NCBI GenBank assembly: GCA_964439395.1
Contig: CAYTNV010000001.1
Span: 1-64,000, forward strand
Direction: 5' to 3'
DNA length: 64,000 bases
Origin: JAUUSJ01 sp964439395
GTDB lineage: Bacteria > Bacillota > Clostridia > Lachnospirales > Lachnospiraceae
A program made the position numbers and the translations under genes. The number at the start of each line of letters is the position of its first letter. The stretch's first letter is position 1. This document shows, one piece after another, positions 8,113-16,438 of this stretch. Under the pieces are notes generated by a model. The model ran no database searches, was not told the origin of the DNA, and saw only the letters and a list, made by a program, of their open reading frames with translations.

Positions 8113-9078
8113 ATGAAGATTGTAGTTTTAGATGGATACACAGAAAATCCAGGAGATTTAAGCTGGGAACAAATGGAAAGACTAGGCCAGTTGACTGTCT
8201 ATGATAGAACTTCCTACGTGGAAAGTCCTCTCATCGTTGAGAGAATTGGGGATGCGCAGATTATCGTAATGAATAAGACACCTATCACAAAAAATATAAT
8301 AGATGCCTGTCCTAACTTAAAATTAATTGCTGTCTTGGCGACAGGTTATAATGTAGTTGACTATCATTATGCGAGAGAAAAAGGAATCTTAGTTGCGAAT
8401 GTGCCAACCTACGGAACACAGATTGTGGGTCAGTATGCGGTCGGGCTTTTATTGGAGATTTGTTCTCACTATGGACATCATGCGCAGACCGTGGCAGATG
8501 GAAAATGGGAGAAAAATATAGATTTTTGTTACTGGGATTACCCAATGATTGAACTTTATAAAAAAACGGCAGGGATTATCGGTCTTGGTCGTATCGGACA
8601 GGCAACGGCGAAGATTTTAAATGCGATGGACATGAAGGTTTTGGCGTATGATACCTATCCAAGTGAATCTGGAAAAGAGTTGGCAGAGTATGTGGAGCTT
8701 GATACGTTATTAGAGCAGTCCGATGTCATCTTTTTGCATTGTCCGTTATTCCCAGAAACAGAGGGAATTATCAATAAGGAAAGTATTGCAAAGATGAAAG
8801 ACGGTGTTATTTTAATTAATAATAGCCGAGGACAGTTAGTAGTAGAGCAGGACTTGGCAGATGCGCTAAACATTGGGAAAGTATATGCGGCGGGACTCGA
8901 TGTCGTTTCCACAGAGCCAATCAGGGGAGATAATCCGCTTTTGACGGCGAAAAACTGTTTTATTACACCACATATTTCCTGGGCGGCACAGGCATCTAGA
9001 CAGAGAATTATGGATATCACAGTGGATAATATTAAAGCGTTTATTGAGGGAAATCCAGTAAATATTGTGAATAATTAA
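8113..9078 (+). CDS. D-2-hydroxyacid dehydrogenase (glycerate dehydrogenase/hydroxypyruvate reductase type)
   Basis: A 321-residue NAD(P)-dependent oxidoreductase interconverting a 2-keto acid and its D-2-hydroxy acid. Start ATG 8113 follows AAGGAG (8098-8103). The Rossmann motif is GIIGLGRIGQATAKI with the acidic end of strand two at AYDTYP, giving an NAD preference. The catalytic Arg lies in INNSRGQLVVEQ, the Glu in STEPIRGDNPLL and the His in FITPHISWAAQ, with the substrate loop ATGYNVVD. The segment FCYWDYPMIEL is typical of the glycerate dehydrogenase (HprA-like) branch. A shikimate-dehydrogenase-like gene follows after 164 nt. Substrate is inferred from similarity only. Confidence 0.85.
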   Translation: MKIVVLDGYTENPGDLSWEQMERLGQLTVYDRTSYVESPLIVERIGDAQIIVMNKTPITKNIIDACPNLKLIAVLATGYNVVDYHYAREKGILVANVPTYGTQIVGQYAVGLLLEICSHYGHHAQTVADGKWEKNIDFCYWDYPMIELYKKTAGIIGLGRIGQATAKILNAMDMKVLAYDTYPSESGKELAEYVELDTLLEQSDVIFLHCPLFPETEGIINKESIAKMKDGVILINNSRGQLVVEQDLADALNIGKVYAAGLDVVSTEPIRGDNPLLTAKNCFITPHISWAAQASRQRIMDITVDNIKAFIEGNPVNIVNN

Positions 9079-9242
9079 GAGGTTTTAGAATGCGGCATGC
9101 TCGGATAGTATACATTATTATGAAGGATATAAAACATAGAAAACACTTCATTGATATATAGAGAACATTAATAGGAAAAAAATGAGATATTATGTTAGAA
9201 TGATGACATAAATATAAGTATAGATAAAGGTGGTATGACAAG

Positions 9243-10103
9243 ATGGCAACAGTAGATATTAATACAAAGATGATTACTTTGCTCGGTGACCCATTAAAGC
9301 AGTCTTTTGCAGCACAGATGCAAAACTGTGGATATGAAGCTATGGGAGAAAATATGATTTATTTCTACACAGAAGTGAATAATGAGCATTTGGAAGATGT
9401 TGTAAAAGGACTTCGCCATATGAATTTTGCCGGTTTCGCAGTGACAAAGCCAAATAAAGTAAAAGTTTTGGAGTATTTAGATGAACTAGATCCATTATGT
9501 GAGAAAATGGGAGCCAGCAATACGGTTGTAAAGACAGAGGACGGAAAATTAGTTGGATATAATACGGACGGTATCGGATTTGTTCGCTCTATCGAGAGAG
9601 ATGGTAATATTAAAGTAGATGAGAATACATATTTTTGTATTGGCAGCGGCGGAGCTGGACGCGCAATGTGCTCTGCATTAGCTTATTACGGGGCAAAGAA
9701 AATTTATGTGACAGATCTCTTTGAGGATTGTGCAAAATCCTTAGTGGATGATATCAATAAAAATTTTGCACCAGTTGCGGAGTTCGTTCCACACGGCGAT
9801 TTTTCCAAGGTAGGAGAGGTAAGCGTTGTTATGAATGCAAGTGGAATTGGCATGGGATCTCACATCGAGGAAAATCCAATGCCTAAAGAGTTTATGAAGG
9901 CAGATCAGTTCTACTTTGATGCTTGCTATAACCCAGATAAGACACAGTTCTTACTTGACGCTGAGGAGGTAGGAGCTACTATTTTAAATGGTCTTGGTAT
10001 GTCTTTATATCAGGGTGCAGCTCAGATTGAGCTTTGGACAGGAAAAGAAGCTCCTATCGGGGCTATGAGACAGAAATTACTTGATATTATTGCGGGAAAA
10101 TAA
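9243..10103 (+). CDS. Shikimate/quinate dehydrogenase family protein
   Basis: A 286-residue AroE-family oxidoreductase that would reduce a 3-dehydro cyclic acid with NAD(P)H. The substrate domain is at residues 1-110: LLGDPLKQSFAAQMQN stands where classical AroE has the HS-S-P motif, FAVTKPNK carries the catalytic Lys, and GYNTDGIGF the catalytic Asp. The dinucleotide loop is CIGSGGAGRAMCSALA, and the C terminus has NGLGMSLYQGAAQIELWTG, matching the family's closing helix. The changed first substrate motif suggests a catabolic or paralog enzyme rather than the aromatic-pathway AroE. No aro genes are near; the neighbour is a D-2-hydroxyacid dehydrogenase. GGTGG precedes the start. Confidence 0.8.
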   Translation: MATVDINTKMITLLGDPLKQSFAAQMQNCGYEAMGENMIYFYTEVNNEHLEDVVKGLRHMNFAGFAVTKPNKVKVLEYLDELDPLCEKMGASNTVVKTEDGKLVGYNTDGIGFVRSIERDGNIKVDENTYFCIGSGGAGRAMCSALAYYGAKKIYVTDLFEDCAKSLVDDINKNFAPVAEFVPHGDFSKVGEVSVVMNASGIGMGSHIEENPMPKEFMKADQFYFDACYNPDKTQFLLDAEEVGATILNGLGMSLYQGAAQIELWTGKEAPIGAMRQKLLDIIAGK

Positions 10104-10165
10104 ATATCGCTTGGGAGATTTCTCTTCCAATGAGAATAGACATATAATTAAGAACTTATAGAAAG

Positions 10166-10213
10166 AAAACCGAAATTGAGCTTGAAGTTTTGAGCTTGAT
10201 TTCGGTTTTTTTA
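10166..10213 (+). terminator. Rho-independent terminator
   Basis: AAAACCGAAAT (10166-10176) pairs with ATTTCGGTTTT (10199-10209), followed by T residues. It ends the shikimate-dehydrogenase-like transcript. Confidence 0.85.
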
Positions 10214-10370
10214 TGAGGGATTTTTGTTTTAGTTAGAAGTGTACGAAATATAGATATGGATAAAGAGGAAAGAGCGCAGCGGTAAGATTTAGGGGAGTGG
10301 ATTTTGTCAGTTGTATATGTTACAATAACGATAAAAGATATAAGACTGGTTGCAAATTGACTGTCGCATA

Positions 10371-10392
10371 CTCATAACTTTAATTATATGAG
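10371..10392 (+). repeat. Degenerate copy of the CTCATGACTTTAGTCATGAG hairpin
   Basis: GCATACTCATAACTTTAATT at 10367-10386 matches the perfect hairpin at 31030-31054 with a few changes. Hairpins of this form are found at ends of IS200/IS605-type elements, but no transposase or tnpB is nearby. The rest of the gap 10214-10483 shows no gene. Confidence 0.35.
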
Positions 10393-10483
10393 GCTTTATA
10401 ATGGATATTTAAAACCTGTAAATGATGAGATAATTGCGAAGAAAGAAGAAAATGTGATAAAGATTGGGTGGTGAAGATTTAGT

Positions 10484-11038
10484 ATGTACATAGTAGAACG
10501 ATATACAGCATCTATGAATATGGGTGAATATATAGAAGGTTATATTGATGTGGAAACATTTTTAGGTAATTGTAAAAGATGCAAAAATTTTGGAAAAATA
10601 TGGTCATGTCCTCCGTATGATTTTGATGTGATGGAGTACTGGAAGAAATTTTCTAGAATTGATTTTTTGGCGTCAAAAATTATTTTTGATGAGAAGTATG
10701 GGAATCAGGAATTTTCTGAGGAAGAGATAGATGAGATTTTAAAGAAATCTCTCTTTACAGAAAAACAAAATTTAACAGATGAGCTTTTGGAGAGAGAAAA
10801 AGAGATAGAGGGAAGCGTAAGTCTATGCGCTGGCTCTTGTTCTATCTGTGGTGAGGTCTGTCCAAGAGCAATAGGTGGAATTTGTCTTTATCCAGAGAAG
10901 ATGCGTTATTCTATCGAGTCTTTAGGAGGAAATGTAGGTCTTACAATCAGCAAATTGATGGGACTTGAGCTTGAATGGATGGAGGAAAATAAATTGCCGC
11001 GTTATTTTATTTTGGTGAGTGGAATTTTGATTCCTTAG
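10484..11038 (+). CDS. DUF2284 domain, Cys-rich metal-binding protein
   Basis: A 184-residue soluble protein of the DUF2284 family. Conserved cysteines occur as CKRCKNFGKIWSCPPY (residues about 30-45) and CAGSCSICGEVCPRAIGGIC (residues about 120-140), the spacing expected of an Fe-S or zinc site. The ending GLTISKLMGLELEWMEEN is also typical of the family. The biological role is unknown; members are common in anaerobes. The gene stands alone between a shikimate-dehydrogenase-like gene and a convergent MATE pump. Confidence 0.8.
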   Translation: MYIVERYTASMNMGEYIEGYIDVETFLGNCKRCKNFGKIWSCPPYDFDVMEYWKKFSRIDFLASKIIFDEKYGNQEFSEEEIDEILKKSLFTEKQNLTDELLEREKEIEGSVSLCAGSCSICGEVCPRAIGGICLYPEKMRYSIESLGGNVGLTISKLMGLELEWMEENKLPRYFILVSGILIP

Positions 11039-11157
11039 AAAAGAAAAAGTTTTACCGAGTATTCATCTCTATAACGAGATACTCCCTACTATTTCTCCAG
11101 TACACAGCCATCCGTCAGAAGACTGCTTTTTTTCTGGCCAAAAAATATTCCACTTTA

Positions 11158-11255
11158 TCTGTTTCACAAAGTATACTTTGTGAAACAGTGGAGACAGATG
11201 CGGAGAATCCTGGAAATCCAGAGGGGAAAATTTTGAAACAGTGGAGGTAGACTGC
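11158..11255 (+). repeat. Palindromic intergenic repeat (family copy, ends back to back)
   Basis: CTGTTTCACAAAGTATAC at 11159-11176 continues into its mirror image TTTGTGAAACAG, a 30-bp perfect palindrome. It then runs on as GTGGAGACAGATGCGGAGA, and a second partial unit (TTGAAACAGTGGAGGTAGAC) begins about 11233. The same TATACTTTGTGAAACAG ends bound the element at 46125-46390, so this looks like a right end joined to a left end. Confidence 0.6.
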
Positions 11256-11263
11256 GAAAGAGA

Positions 11264-12613
11264 TTAGGTTTCCTTTGATAGTTTCCTTATAACTATAAGA
11301 TAGCTTATTATTAGTACTACATCTGCCCCTGCCCAAGCGGAAATCTCCGCAAAAAAGATTCCAATTTGTCCAACAAGAAGCGGCAAAAAAATTGCAACTA
11401 AAGTTCTCATCGCAAACTCCACAAATCCAGAAATCATTGGAAGGACTGTGTTTCCAAGACCTTGGATGGCAGAGCGGACAACATGAAGAATGTAAAGGAT
11501 TGGAAGACAAATGCTCATAATCGAGAGATATAAGTAGGCAATATGCATTGTCTCTTCCACGGTCTTTGGCGTGCCGGAGATAAATAATCCTAAAATAAGT
11601 TTTCCAAATATAAGCATAATAATTGCAATTGCAATGGAGGTAATTACCGCGATAATGAGGGCGGCTCTCATCCCTTCTTTGATTCGTTTTATCTTTTTCG
11701 CTCCGAGATTTTGTCCCATATAAGTGACTACGGAGTATCCATAAGAAATGGCTGCAATTTCTAAGAGGCCATATAATTTATTTGTCGCAGTAAAGCCTGC
11801 GATAAAGATAACGCCAAATTGGTTGACAACGGACTGTACAATCATGCCGCCGATGGCGATGATTCCATTTTGAAATGCCATCGGAGAGCCGAGATATAAA
11901 AGATGTCTCGCTAATTTTCTTTTCATTTGAAAATCACTTCGTTCAAATTTTAAAATTTCTATTTTGCGGATATGATAAATGCAAAACATACTAGAAACGA
12001 GCTGAGCAATTAAAGTTGCAATTGCAGCTCCAGCGATACCCCATCCAAATACAAGAACAAAGAGAGAATCCAGCATAATATTAAAGATAGAAGCTATAAT
12101 CATCGCGTAAAGTGGAGTTTTTGCATCGCCGAGAGAGCGAAGGATGCAAGCTAAAAAATTATATAGCATCACAATAGGAATTCCCATGAACATAATCCTT
12201 GTATAAAGCAAAGTTCCAGCAATAATTGTATCTGGCGTCTGAAGGATATGTAATAGAGGGAGAAGACCAATTTGTCCGATGAGAACAAGAAGTATGGAAA
12301 CTATCAAGGAGAGCAAAGCGGAGTTTCCGACTGCTTTTCTTAGAGCTTTGGGTTGGTTGGCACCAAATTGTTGTGCCATCATGATTCCAAATCCTTGTGT
12401 CAAGCCTTGTATCATACCAAGCATCATCCAGTTGATCCAATCAGAAGCACCGATTGCGGCGAGAGCCGTTACGCCGAGTTTTTTTCCCACAATCATTGTG
12501 TCTACAACAGTATAGAGTTGTTGAAATATATTTCCTGCCGTCATAGACATAGCGAAAGAAAAAATGAGGGAAGATGGTTTTCCCTCAGTCATTGATTTTA
12601 CATGAGAAGCCAT
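11264..12613 (-). CDS. MATE-family multidrug/Na+ antiporter
   Basis: A 449-residue integral membrane protein with about 12 hydrophobic segments, the normal MATE size. The two halves repeat: an N-terminal LYTVVDTMIVGKKLGVTALA block and the matching C-terminal block around LGAKKIKRIKEG. The loop QQFGANQPKALRKAVG and the middle FGVIFIAGFTATNKLYGL are MATE signatures. It exports cationic drugs or metabolites driven by Na+ or H+. The gene is convergent with DUF2284; the stop region (11264) lies right beside a palindromic repeat. The substrate is not predictable. Confidence 0.9.
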   Translation of the reverse strand: MASHVKSMTEGKPSSLIFSFAMSMTAGNIFQQLYTVVDTMIVGKKLGVTALAAIGASDWINWMMLGMIQGLTQGFGIMMAQQFGANQPKALRKAVGNSALLSLIVSILLVLIGQIGLLPLLHILQTPDTIIAGTLLYTRIMFMGIPIVMLYNFLACILRSLGDAKTPLYAMIIASIFNIMLDSLFVLVFGWGIAGAAIATLIAQLVSSMFCIYHIRKIEILKFERSDFQMKRKLARHLLYLGSPMAFQNGIIAIGGMIVQSVVNQFGVIFIAGFTATNKLYGLLEIAAISYGYSVVTYMGQNLGAKKIKRIKEGMRAALIIAVITSIAIAIIMLIFGKLILGLFISGTPKTVEETMHIAYLYLSIMSICLPILYILHVVRSAIQGLGNTVLPMISGFVEFAMRTLVAIFLPLLVGQIGIFFAEISAWAGADVVLIISYLIVIRKLSKET

Positions 12614-13049
12614 AGTCTGTTTTTTCCTTTCTTTTCTTTAGTTTTATAGATTAAGTCCGTGCCATATATCTTTTAAGAAAGATAAAGATGGAATGGAAAA
12701 ATTGTCTTAAATCTCTTAAATTCGTGAAGCTAATCGTATCATAGGAAACTTAATTTTGCAAGATGATAATGCTGATTGTCCGTGCAAAATTATGTATAGT
12801 AATAGATGAACCAAAGAGAGAGGATTTGGAACATGGGAAATACTTATTTAAAATTTAAAAAGCATTATATTCGTCAATATCTTTAGAGTTTATACTTTCT
12901 GAAACCCATAGGATAGGGAAAATCAAAGTTTTGGAAGGAATGAGAGACATGTTTTTTTATTTTTCAAGAGAAAACTTGCATAAATCGAAAAATAAATAAA
13001 AATAAACTTCGTGAAAAATGTAGAATTTTGCAGGATGTGGAAAAAAGTA

Positions 13050-13078
13050 TTGCAAAATGGAACCTATATTACTATAAT
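13050..13078 (+). promoter_or_regulatory. Strong sigma-A promoter of a short transcript
   Basis: TTGCAA (13050-13055), 17 nt, TATAAT (13073-13078). The nearest downstream gene starts 460 nt later and a terminator-like hairpin lies at 13214-13243, so the promoter probably drives a short RNA. Confidence 0.6.
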
Positions 13079-13084
13079 GTAATC

Positions 13085-13255
13085 ATCAATTGACGAGTAC
13101 ATAATTAAATGACAATTTATGTTCCTCGGACCATAAAAAGAAATGGCCTCGAAGCACAACGAATCGTATGAATCGCAGGAAATTTCTGACAGAGATTTGA
13201 ACTGACTTAAATGCCACTAAACCTATGTCAGATGGTTTAGTGGTATTTCTCTGTT
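13085..13255 (+). ncRNA. Candidate structured small RNA or attenuated leader
   Basis: About 170 nt lie between a near-consensus promoter (13050-13078) and a GC-containing hairpin CCACTAAACC/GGTTTAGTGG (13214-13223 with 13234-13243). Inside are further hairpins: a long one with arms GAGTACATAA and TTATGTTCCTC, and AAATTTCT/AGAGATTT. There is no open frame. No known riboswitch or 6S core could be matched with confidence. It may be a free-standing small RNA or a leader for the antiporter at 13537. Confidence 0.35.
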
Positions 13256-13296
13256 TGAAGGAAACTGCAGGACTTTATCGAGCAATTGAGCATAGT

Positions 13297-13378
13297 ATAC
13301 TTTATAAAACAGTGAAGTTGTTTTCGCCCACAGGACATAAAATACAGTATGCCCTTTAGGTATGAGAAGTGAAGTTGT
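13297..13378 (+). repeat. Palindromic-repeat family copy
   Basis: It begins TATACTTTATAAAACAGTG and continues to ACAGTATGCCCTTTAGGTAT. The whole unit of about 80 bp can be aligned to the reverse complement of 55227-55300. Both start with the family end motif TATACTTTrTrAAACAG. Confidence 0.6.
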
Positions 13379-13536
13379 ACTATTAGAGGACAAGGAGACA
13401 CATTTACTTTAAAAGTAAGTATGGAAAAGGGTTTTTTTCAGAGATAGGGAAAATGCATTTGGATAAAGTAGAAATAATAGAAAAAGAGGCTGTATCCAAT
13501 ATTTTTCAAAGTCTCAAAATCATAGGAGGGAAAATC

Positions 13537-14757
13537 ATGGAATCATACAATTTTATTTTATTTGTGGCAATTATTTTATTATCCACGAAAGTTCTTGGAT
13601 TGATATCTAAGAGAGTACATTTACCCGCAGTTGTGGGAGCTTTGATGGCGGGTGTTATCTTAGGACCATCGTTTTTGAATATTATTTCTTTAGAGGGAGA
13701 TGCAGGTATCTTTATTGAGTATGCTGCGGAGATTGGGGTTATTTTCTTAATGTTCAGTGCTGGACTTGGAACAGAACTTAGCGAGTTAAAGGAAAATATT
13801 GTGGCATCTGCTGTCACAGCGATACTTGGTGTTATCGTGCCATTAGTTGGTGGAACGATAGCATATGCAGTTTTTTTCCATCCAGATATGAGCAATTATA
13901 ATGAGTTATTAAAGTCATTTTTCATCGGTGTTGTCTTGACTGCGACATCCGTTAGTATTACAGTTGAGACACTTCGTGAGCTAGGTAAGTTAAAGGGAAA
14001 AGTTGGGACTACAATTCTTGGAGCTGCTGTTATCGATGATATTTTAGGTATTATTGTTCTTACAGTTATTATGAGTTTAAAAAATCCAGAGGTAAAACCA
14101 GCAACAGTATTTATGAAAATCGGTCTTTACTTTATCTTTTTAGCGGTTCTTGTCTTTATTACAATGAAGCTAAAACCGATACTTGAAAAGCAAAATCAGA
14201 AGAGAAGAATAGCGATTTTTTCAGTTGCATTTGCTTTAATTTTATCTTATATATCTGAGACACTATTTGGAATTGCCGATATTACGGGTGCTTATTTTGC
14301 GGGATTGATGCTTTGTAACACTAAAATTGAGCCATATGTAGATAGAAAGATTGAGATTGAATCTTATATGTTCTTCTCACCAATTTTCTTTGCGAGTGTT
14401 GGATTAAAGGTACAAATTAATGGTATGACAGCGGCAGAGTGGATTTTCTCAGTTGTACTTCTAATTATTGCGATTCTTACAAAGATTGTTGGATGTGGAC
14501 TTGGATCAAGAATTTGTAAATGTACAAATAAAGAAGCTTTTCAGATTGGAGTTGGTATGATTTCCCGTGGTGAAGTTGCTCTTATCGTTGCTCAAAAGGG
14601 ATATCAGGCAAACTTATTAGACAATACACTTTTTGCGCCGATTGTTATAGTTGTTATTGTGACAACTCTTCTTACACCAATTTTACTTGGCATGGTTATG
14701 CAAGATAAAAAAAATCCTCAATCGGCAAAAATAGCAAGCTTCAGAAAGCCTAATTAG
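13537..14757 (+). CDS. CPA2-family cation:proton antiporter (Kef/NapA type)
   Basis: A 406-residue membrane protein, start ATG 13537 preceded by AGGAGGG (13524-13530); the frame extends further up without ribosome site. About 12-13 hydrophobic segments make it a bare membrane domain with no C-terminal TrkA-N/RCK. Signature pieces are LPAVVGALMAGVILGPSFL near the N terminus, TATSVSITVETLRELG, the ion-binding VIDDILGIIV (Asp-Asp motif of the electrogenic type) and ISRGEVALIVAQKG near the C terminus. It exchanges Na+ or K+ for H+ and would serve pH or salt balance. A terminator follows 8 nt after the stop. Confidence 0.9.
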   Translation: MESYNFILFVAIILLSTKVLGLISKRVHLPAVVGALMAGVILGPSFLNIISLEGDAGIFIEYAAEIGVIFLMFSAGLGTELSELKENIVASAVTAILGVIVPLVGGTIAYAVFFHPDMSNYNELLKSFFIGVVLTATSVSITVETLRELGKLKGKVGTTILGAAVIDDILGIIVLTVIMSLKNPEVKPATVFMKIGLYFIFLAVLVFITMKLKPILEKQNQKRRIAIFSVAFALILSYISETLFGIADITGAYFAGLMLCNTKIEPYVDRKIEIESYMFFSPIFFASVGLKVQINGMTAAEWIFSVVLLIIAILTKIVGCGLGSRICKCTNKEAFQIGVGMISRGEVALIVAQKGYQANLLDNTLFAPIVIVVIVTTLLTPILLGMVMQDKKNPQSAKIASFRKPN

Positions 14758-14764
14758 TTAATAT

Positions 14765-14801
14765 CAGGAAATAGCAGGTTCTAGCTATTTCCTGTTTTTT
14801 T
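14765..14801 (+). terminator. Rho-independent terminator
   Basis: CAGGAAATAGC pairs with GCTATTTCCTG across a short loop, then a T run. It ends the antiporter gene. Confidence 0.9.
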
Positions 14802-14938
14802 ATATCTAAAATGAGAAAATATATTAAGAGAGACATAAAAGTAGTAATACAAAAAAAATTGTAGTAAGATGAAATGAAAAGATATGTACCAAGAGATAAG
14901 GAAATAAAAATTTAATTTATTAGAAGGGAAAATAATAT

Positions 14939-15154
14939 ATGATAAATATTTTGAAGCTGAGAAAAGCGAAAGATAGTTTTGTAGCATTACATCCTAAGAT
15001 TGCCAGTTTTTTTAAGGAGCAATTTGCTGGAGGAGTGATAGAAGAGGGAACAGTGATTGAGGTAAAAATAAAAAAGCCAGGGAAAAATCCTGTTATTGCA
15101 AAACTAACTGTAAGTGAGAGAGATAACGAAATACTAAAAGAATTAAAAAGTTAG
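14939..15154 (+). CDS. Small basic protein of unknown function
   Basis: A 71-residue soluble protein with AGAAGGGAA 5' of ATG 14939. It reads MINILKLRKAKDSFVALHPK at the N terminus and ends KLTVSERDNEILKELKS. The middle (GVIEEGTVIEVKIKKPG) suggests a small beta barrel; no catalytic motif is seen. I do not recognise a named family. It stands alone between two terminators, so it is monocistronic. Confidence 0.65.
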   Translation: MINILKLRKAKDSFVALHPKIASFFKEQFAGGVIEEGTVIEVKIKKPGKNPVIAKLTVSERDNEILKELKS

Positions 15155-15162
15155 AAATGAGG

Positions 15163-15209
15163 AAAAGGTATAGAATGCTAAAAAAATTTAGAGTCTATAT
15201 CTTTTTTTA
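15163..15209 (+). terminator. Rho-independent terminator
   Basis: GGTATAGA pairs with TCTATATC (G-U tolerated), followed by TTTTTTT, just after the small basic protein. Confidence 0.7.
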
Positions 15210-15366
15210 TTATAAATTAATTTAGTAATATCAAGATTAGAGTTTTTATATTCTATTGGTGAGATTTGGAAGTAATATATGAAATAAGATTGGGCGGCGA
15301 ATTGCGATAAATTTAAGTTAATTTGACATTATAATAAATATTCACAGAAAATTCACAAAAATATTG

Positions 15367-15395
15367 TTGACAGGTCCTAAAATATTTGTTATATT
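15367..15395 (+). promoter_or_regulatory. Promoter of hsp20
   Basis: TTGACA (15367-15372), 17-nt spacer, TATATT (15390-15395). It leaves a leader of about 170 nt before the Hsp20 start. No CIRCE (TTAGCACTC) element is visible, so control is probably not through HrcA. Confidence 0.65.
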
Positions 15396-15571
15396 ACATA
15401 TAGAACAAAGATAACAAGTAGAATAAATAGAACAGAGAGAGGGAATGAATAGAATAATACAAAAATTATTTCTAAAAGGTTTAAAAAGGAAAGCAAGGCA
15501 AAAAGGAATTTATTCCTGAAAAAGGGAAAACATAATAATGAAAATAATTCAGTTTGAGAGGAGAGATTAAT

Positions 15572-16018
15572 ATGATGTTAATGCCTAGTATTTTTGGAGA
15601 AAACATATTTGATAATTTTTTTGAGGAAGCGAGAGATAATTTTATGAGACCATATAGAAATTTCAATAAGGTAGATGGAATGATGCAGACAGATATTAAG
15701 GAGAAGGAAGATGGATATGAGATAAAGATGAATCTTCCAGGATTTACAAAGGAAAATATCAAGGGTGAGTTAAAAGATGGATACCTTATTATTTCTGCTA
15801 ACACTTCTGAAAACAAAGATGAGAAGGATGAAAATGGCAGATATATTAGAAGAGAGAGATACAGTGGATCTTGCAGTAGAAGTTTCTATGTAGGAGATAA
15901 TATTAAACAGGAAGATATTTGCGCAGAGTTTAAGGATGGTATTTTGACATTTCAGATTCCTAAGAAAGAGGCAAAAGAGGTAGTGGAAGAAAAGAAATAT
16001 ATCGCTATAGAAGGATAA
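15572..16018 (+). CDS. Small heat shock protein, Hsp20/alpha-crystallin family
   Basis: A 148-residue ATP-independent chaperone that holds unfolding proteins. Start ATG 15572 behind GAGGAGAG. The alpha-crystallin domain covers about residues 40-140: MQTDIKEKEDGYEIKMNLPG, then FTKENIKGELKDGYLIISA, a charged insert (ENKDEKDENGRYIRRERYSG) and FKDGILTFQIPKKEAKE. The C terminus has an I-x-I-like end (KKYIAIEG). The length is normal. It is monocistronic with its own promoter. Confidence 0.93.
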   Translation: MMLMPSIFGENIFDNFFEEARDNFMRPYRNFNKVDGMMQTDIKEKEDGYEIKMNLPGFTKENIKGELKDGYLIISANTSENKDEKDENGRYIRRERYSGSCSRSFYVGDNIKQEDICAEFKDGILTFQIPKKEAKEVVEEKKYIAIEG

Positions 16019-16194
16019 GAGAAATTTGATATAAAATTATCGTATAAAATATACGTATTTCGTATTTAGATATAGCAATATAAAAAGAAGATAGATAACT
16101 TATATTTGAAAAAGCATATATAAAATAAGAGGGAAAATATAAATTTTGGTGAGTGGAAAATCAAAAAGGAGTATAATTAATTATTGATATAGAG

Positions 16195-16239
16195 AAAAAT
16201 GGCGTGTCACAGGAGTGGTGACATGCCATTTTTTTGAGC
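16195..16239 (+). terminator. Rho-independent terminator
   Basis: AAATGGCGTGTCAC pairs with GTGACATGCCATTT followed by T residues (about 16197-16236). Confidence 0.8.
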
Positions 16240-16240
16240 G

Positions 16241-16304
16241 CAACTGGCAGTTGACAAATTTCCAAGTGTAATTGGTAGTTGGCAACTACTTTTTTTGTTA
16301 TAAT
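16241..16304 (+). promoter_or_regulatory. Tandem palindromic operators and promoter of the XRE regulator
   Basis: CAACTGGCAGTTG (16241-16253) and GTAGTTGGCAACTAC (16275-16289) are each perfect palindromes around a central G, 35 bp apart (about 3.3 helical turns). A TATAAT lies at 16299-16304, so the second palindrome covers the -35 region. This is the layout of a repressed promoter, probably autoregulated by the XRE gene 150 nt downstream. Confidence 0.6.
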
Positions 16305-16438
16305 AATCTTAGAAAAGAAGAAATAATACTTTATCGAGAGATTGTTCAAAATATGTGAAATTAAGGAATACTTGAAAAGTATAATTTCAAGAGTGAACTT
16401 AGAAAAGAATGAGAAAAAGAAAATAGGGAGGAAGAAAT

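Noticed and set aside
11055..11090. Terminator after the DUF2284 gene
   Set aside because: GAGTAT/GATACTC can form a hairpin but no T run follows.
13085..13255. 6S RNA or a cation-sensing riboswitch
   Set aside because: Promoter, size and hairpins are compatible, but I could not align the conserved core of 6S, ydaO, yybP-ykoY, M-box or other classes. Kept only as an unclassified RNA candidate.
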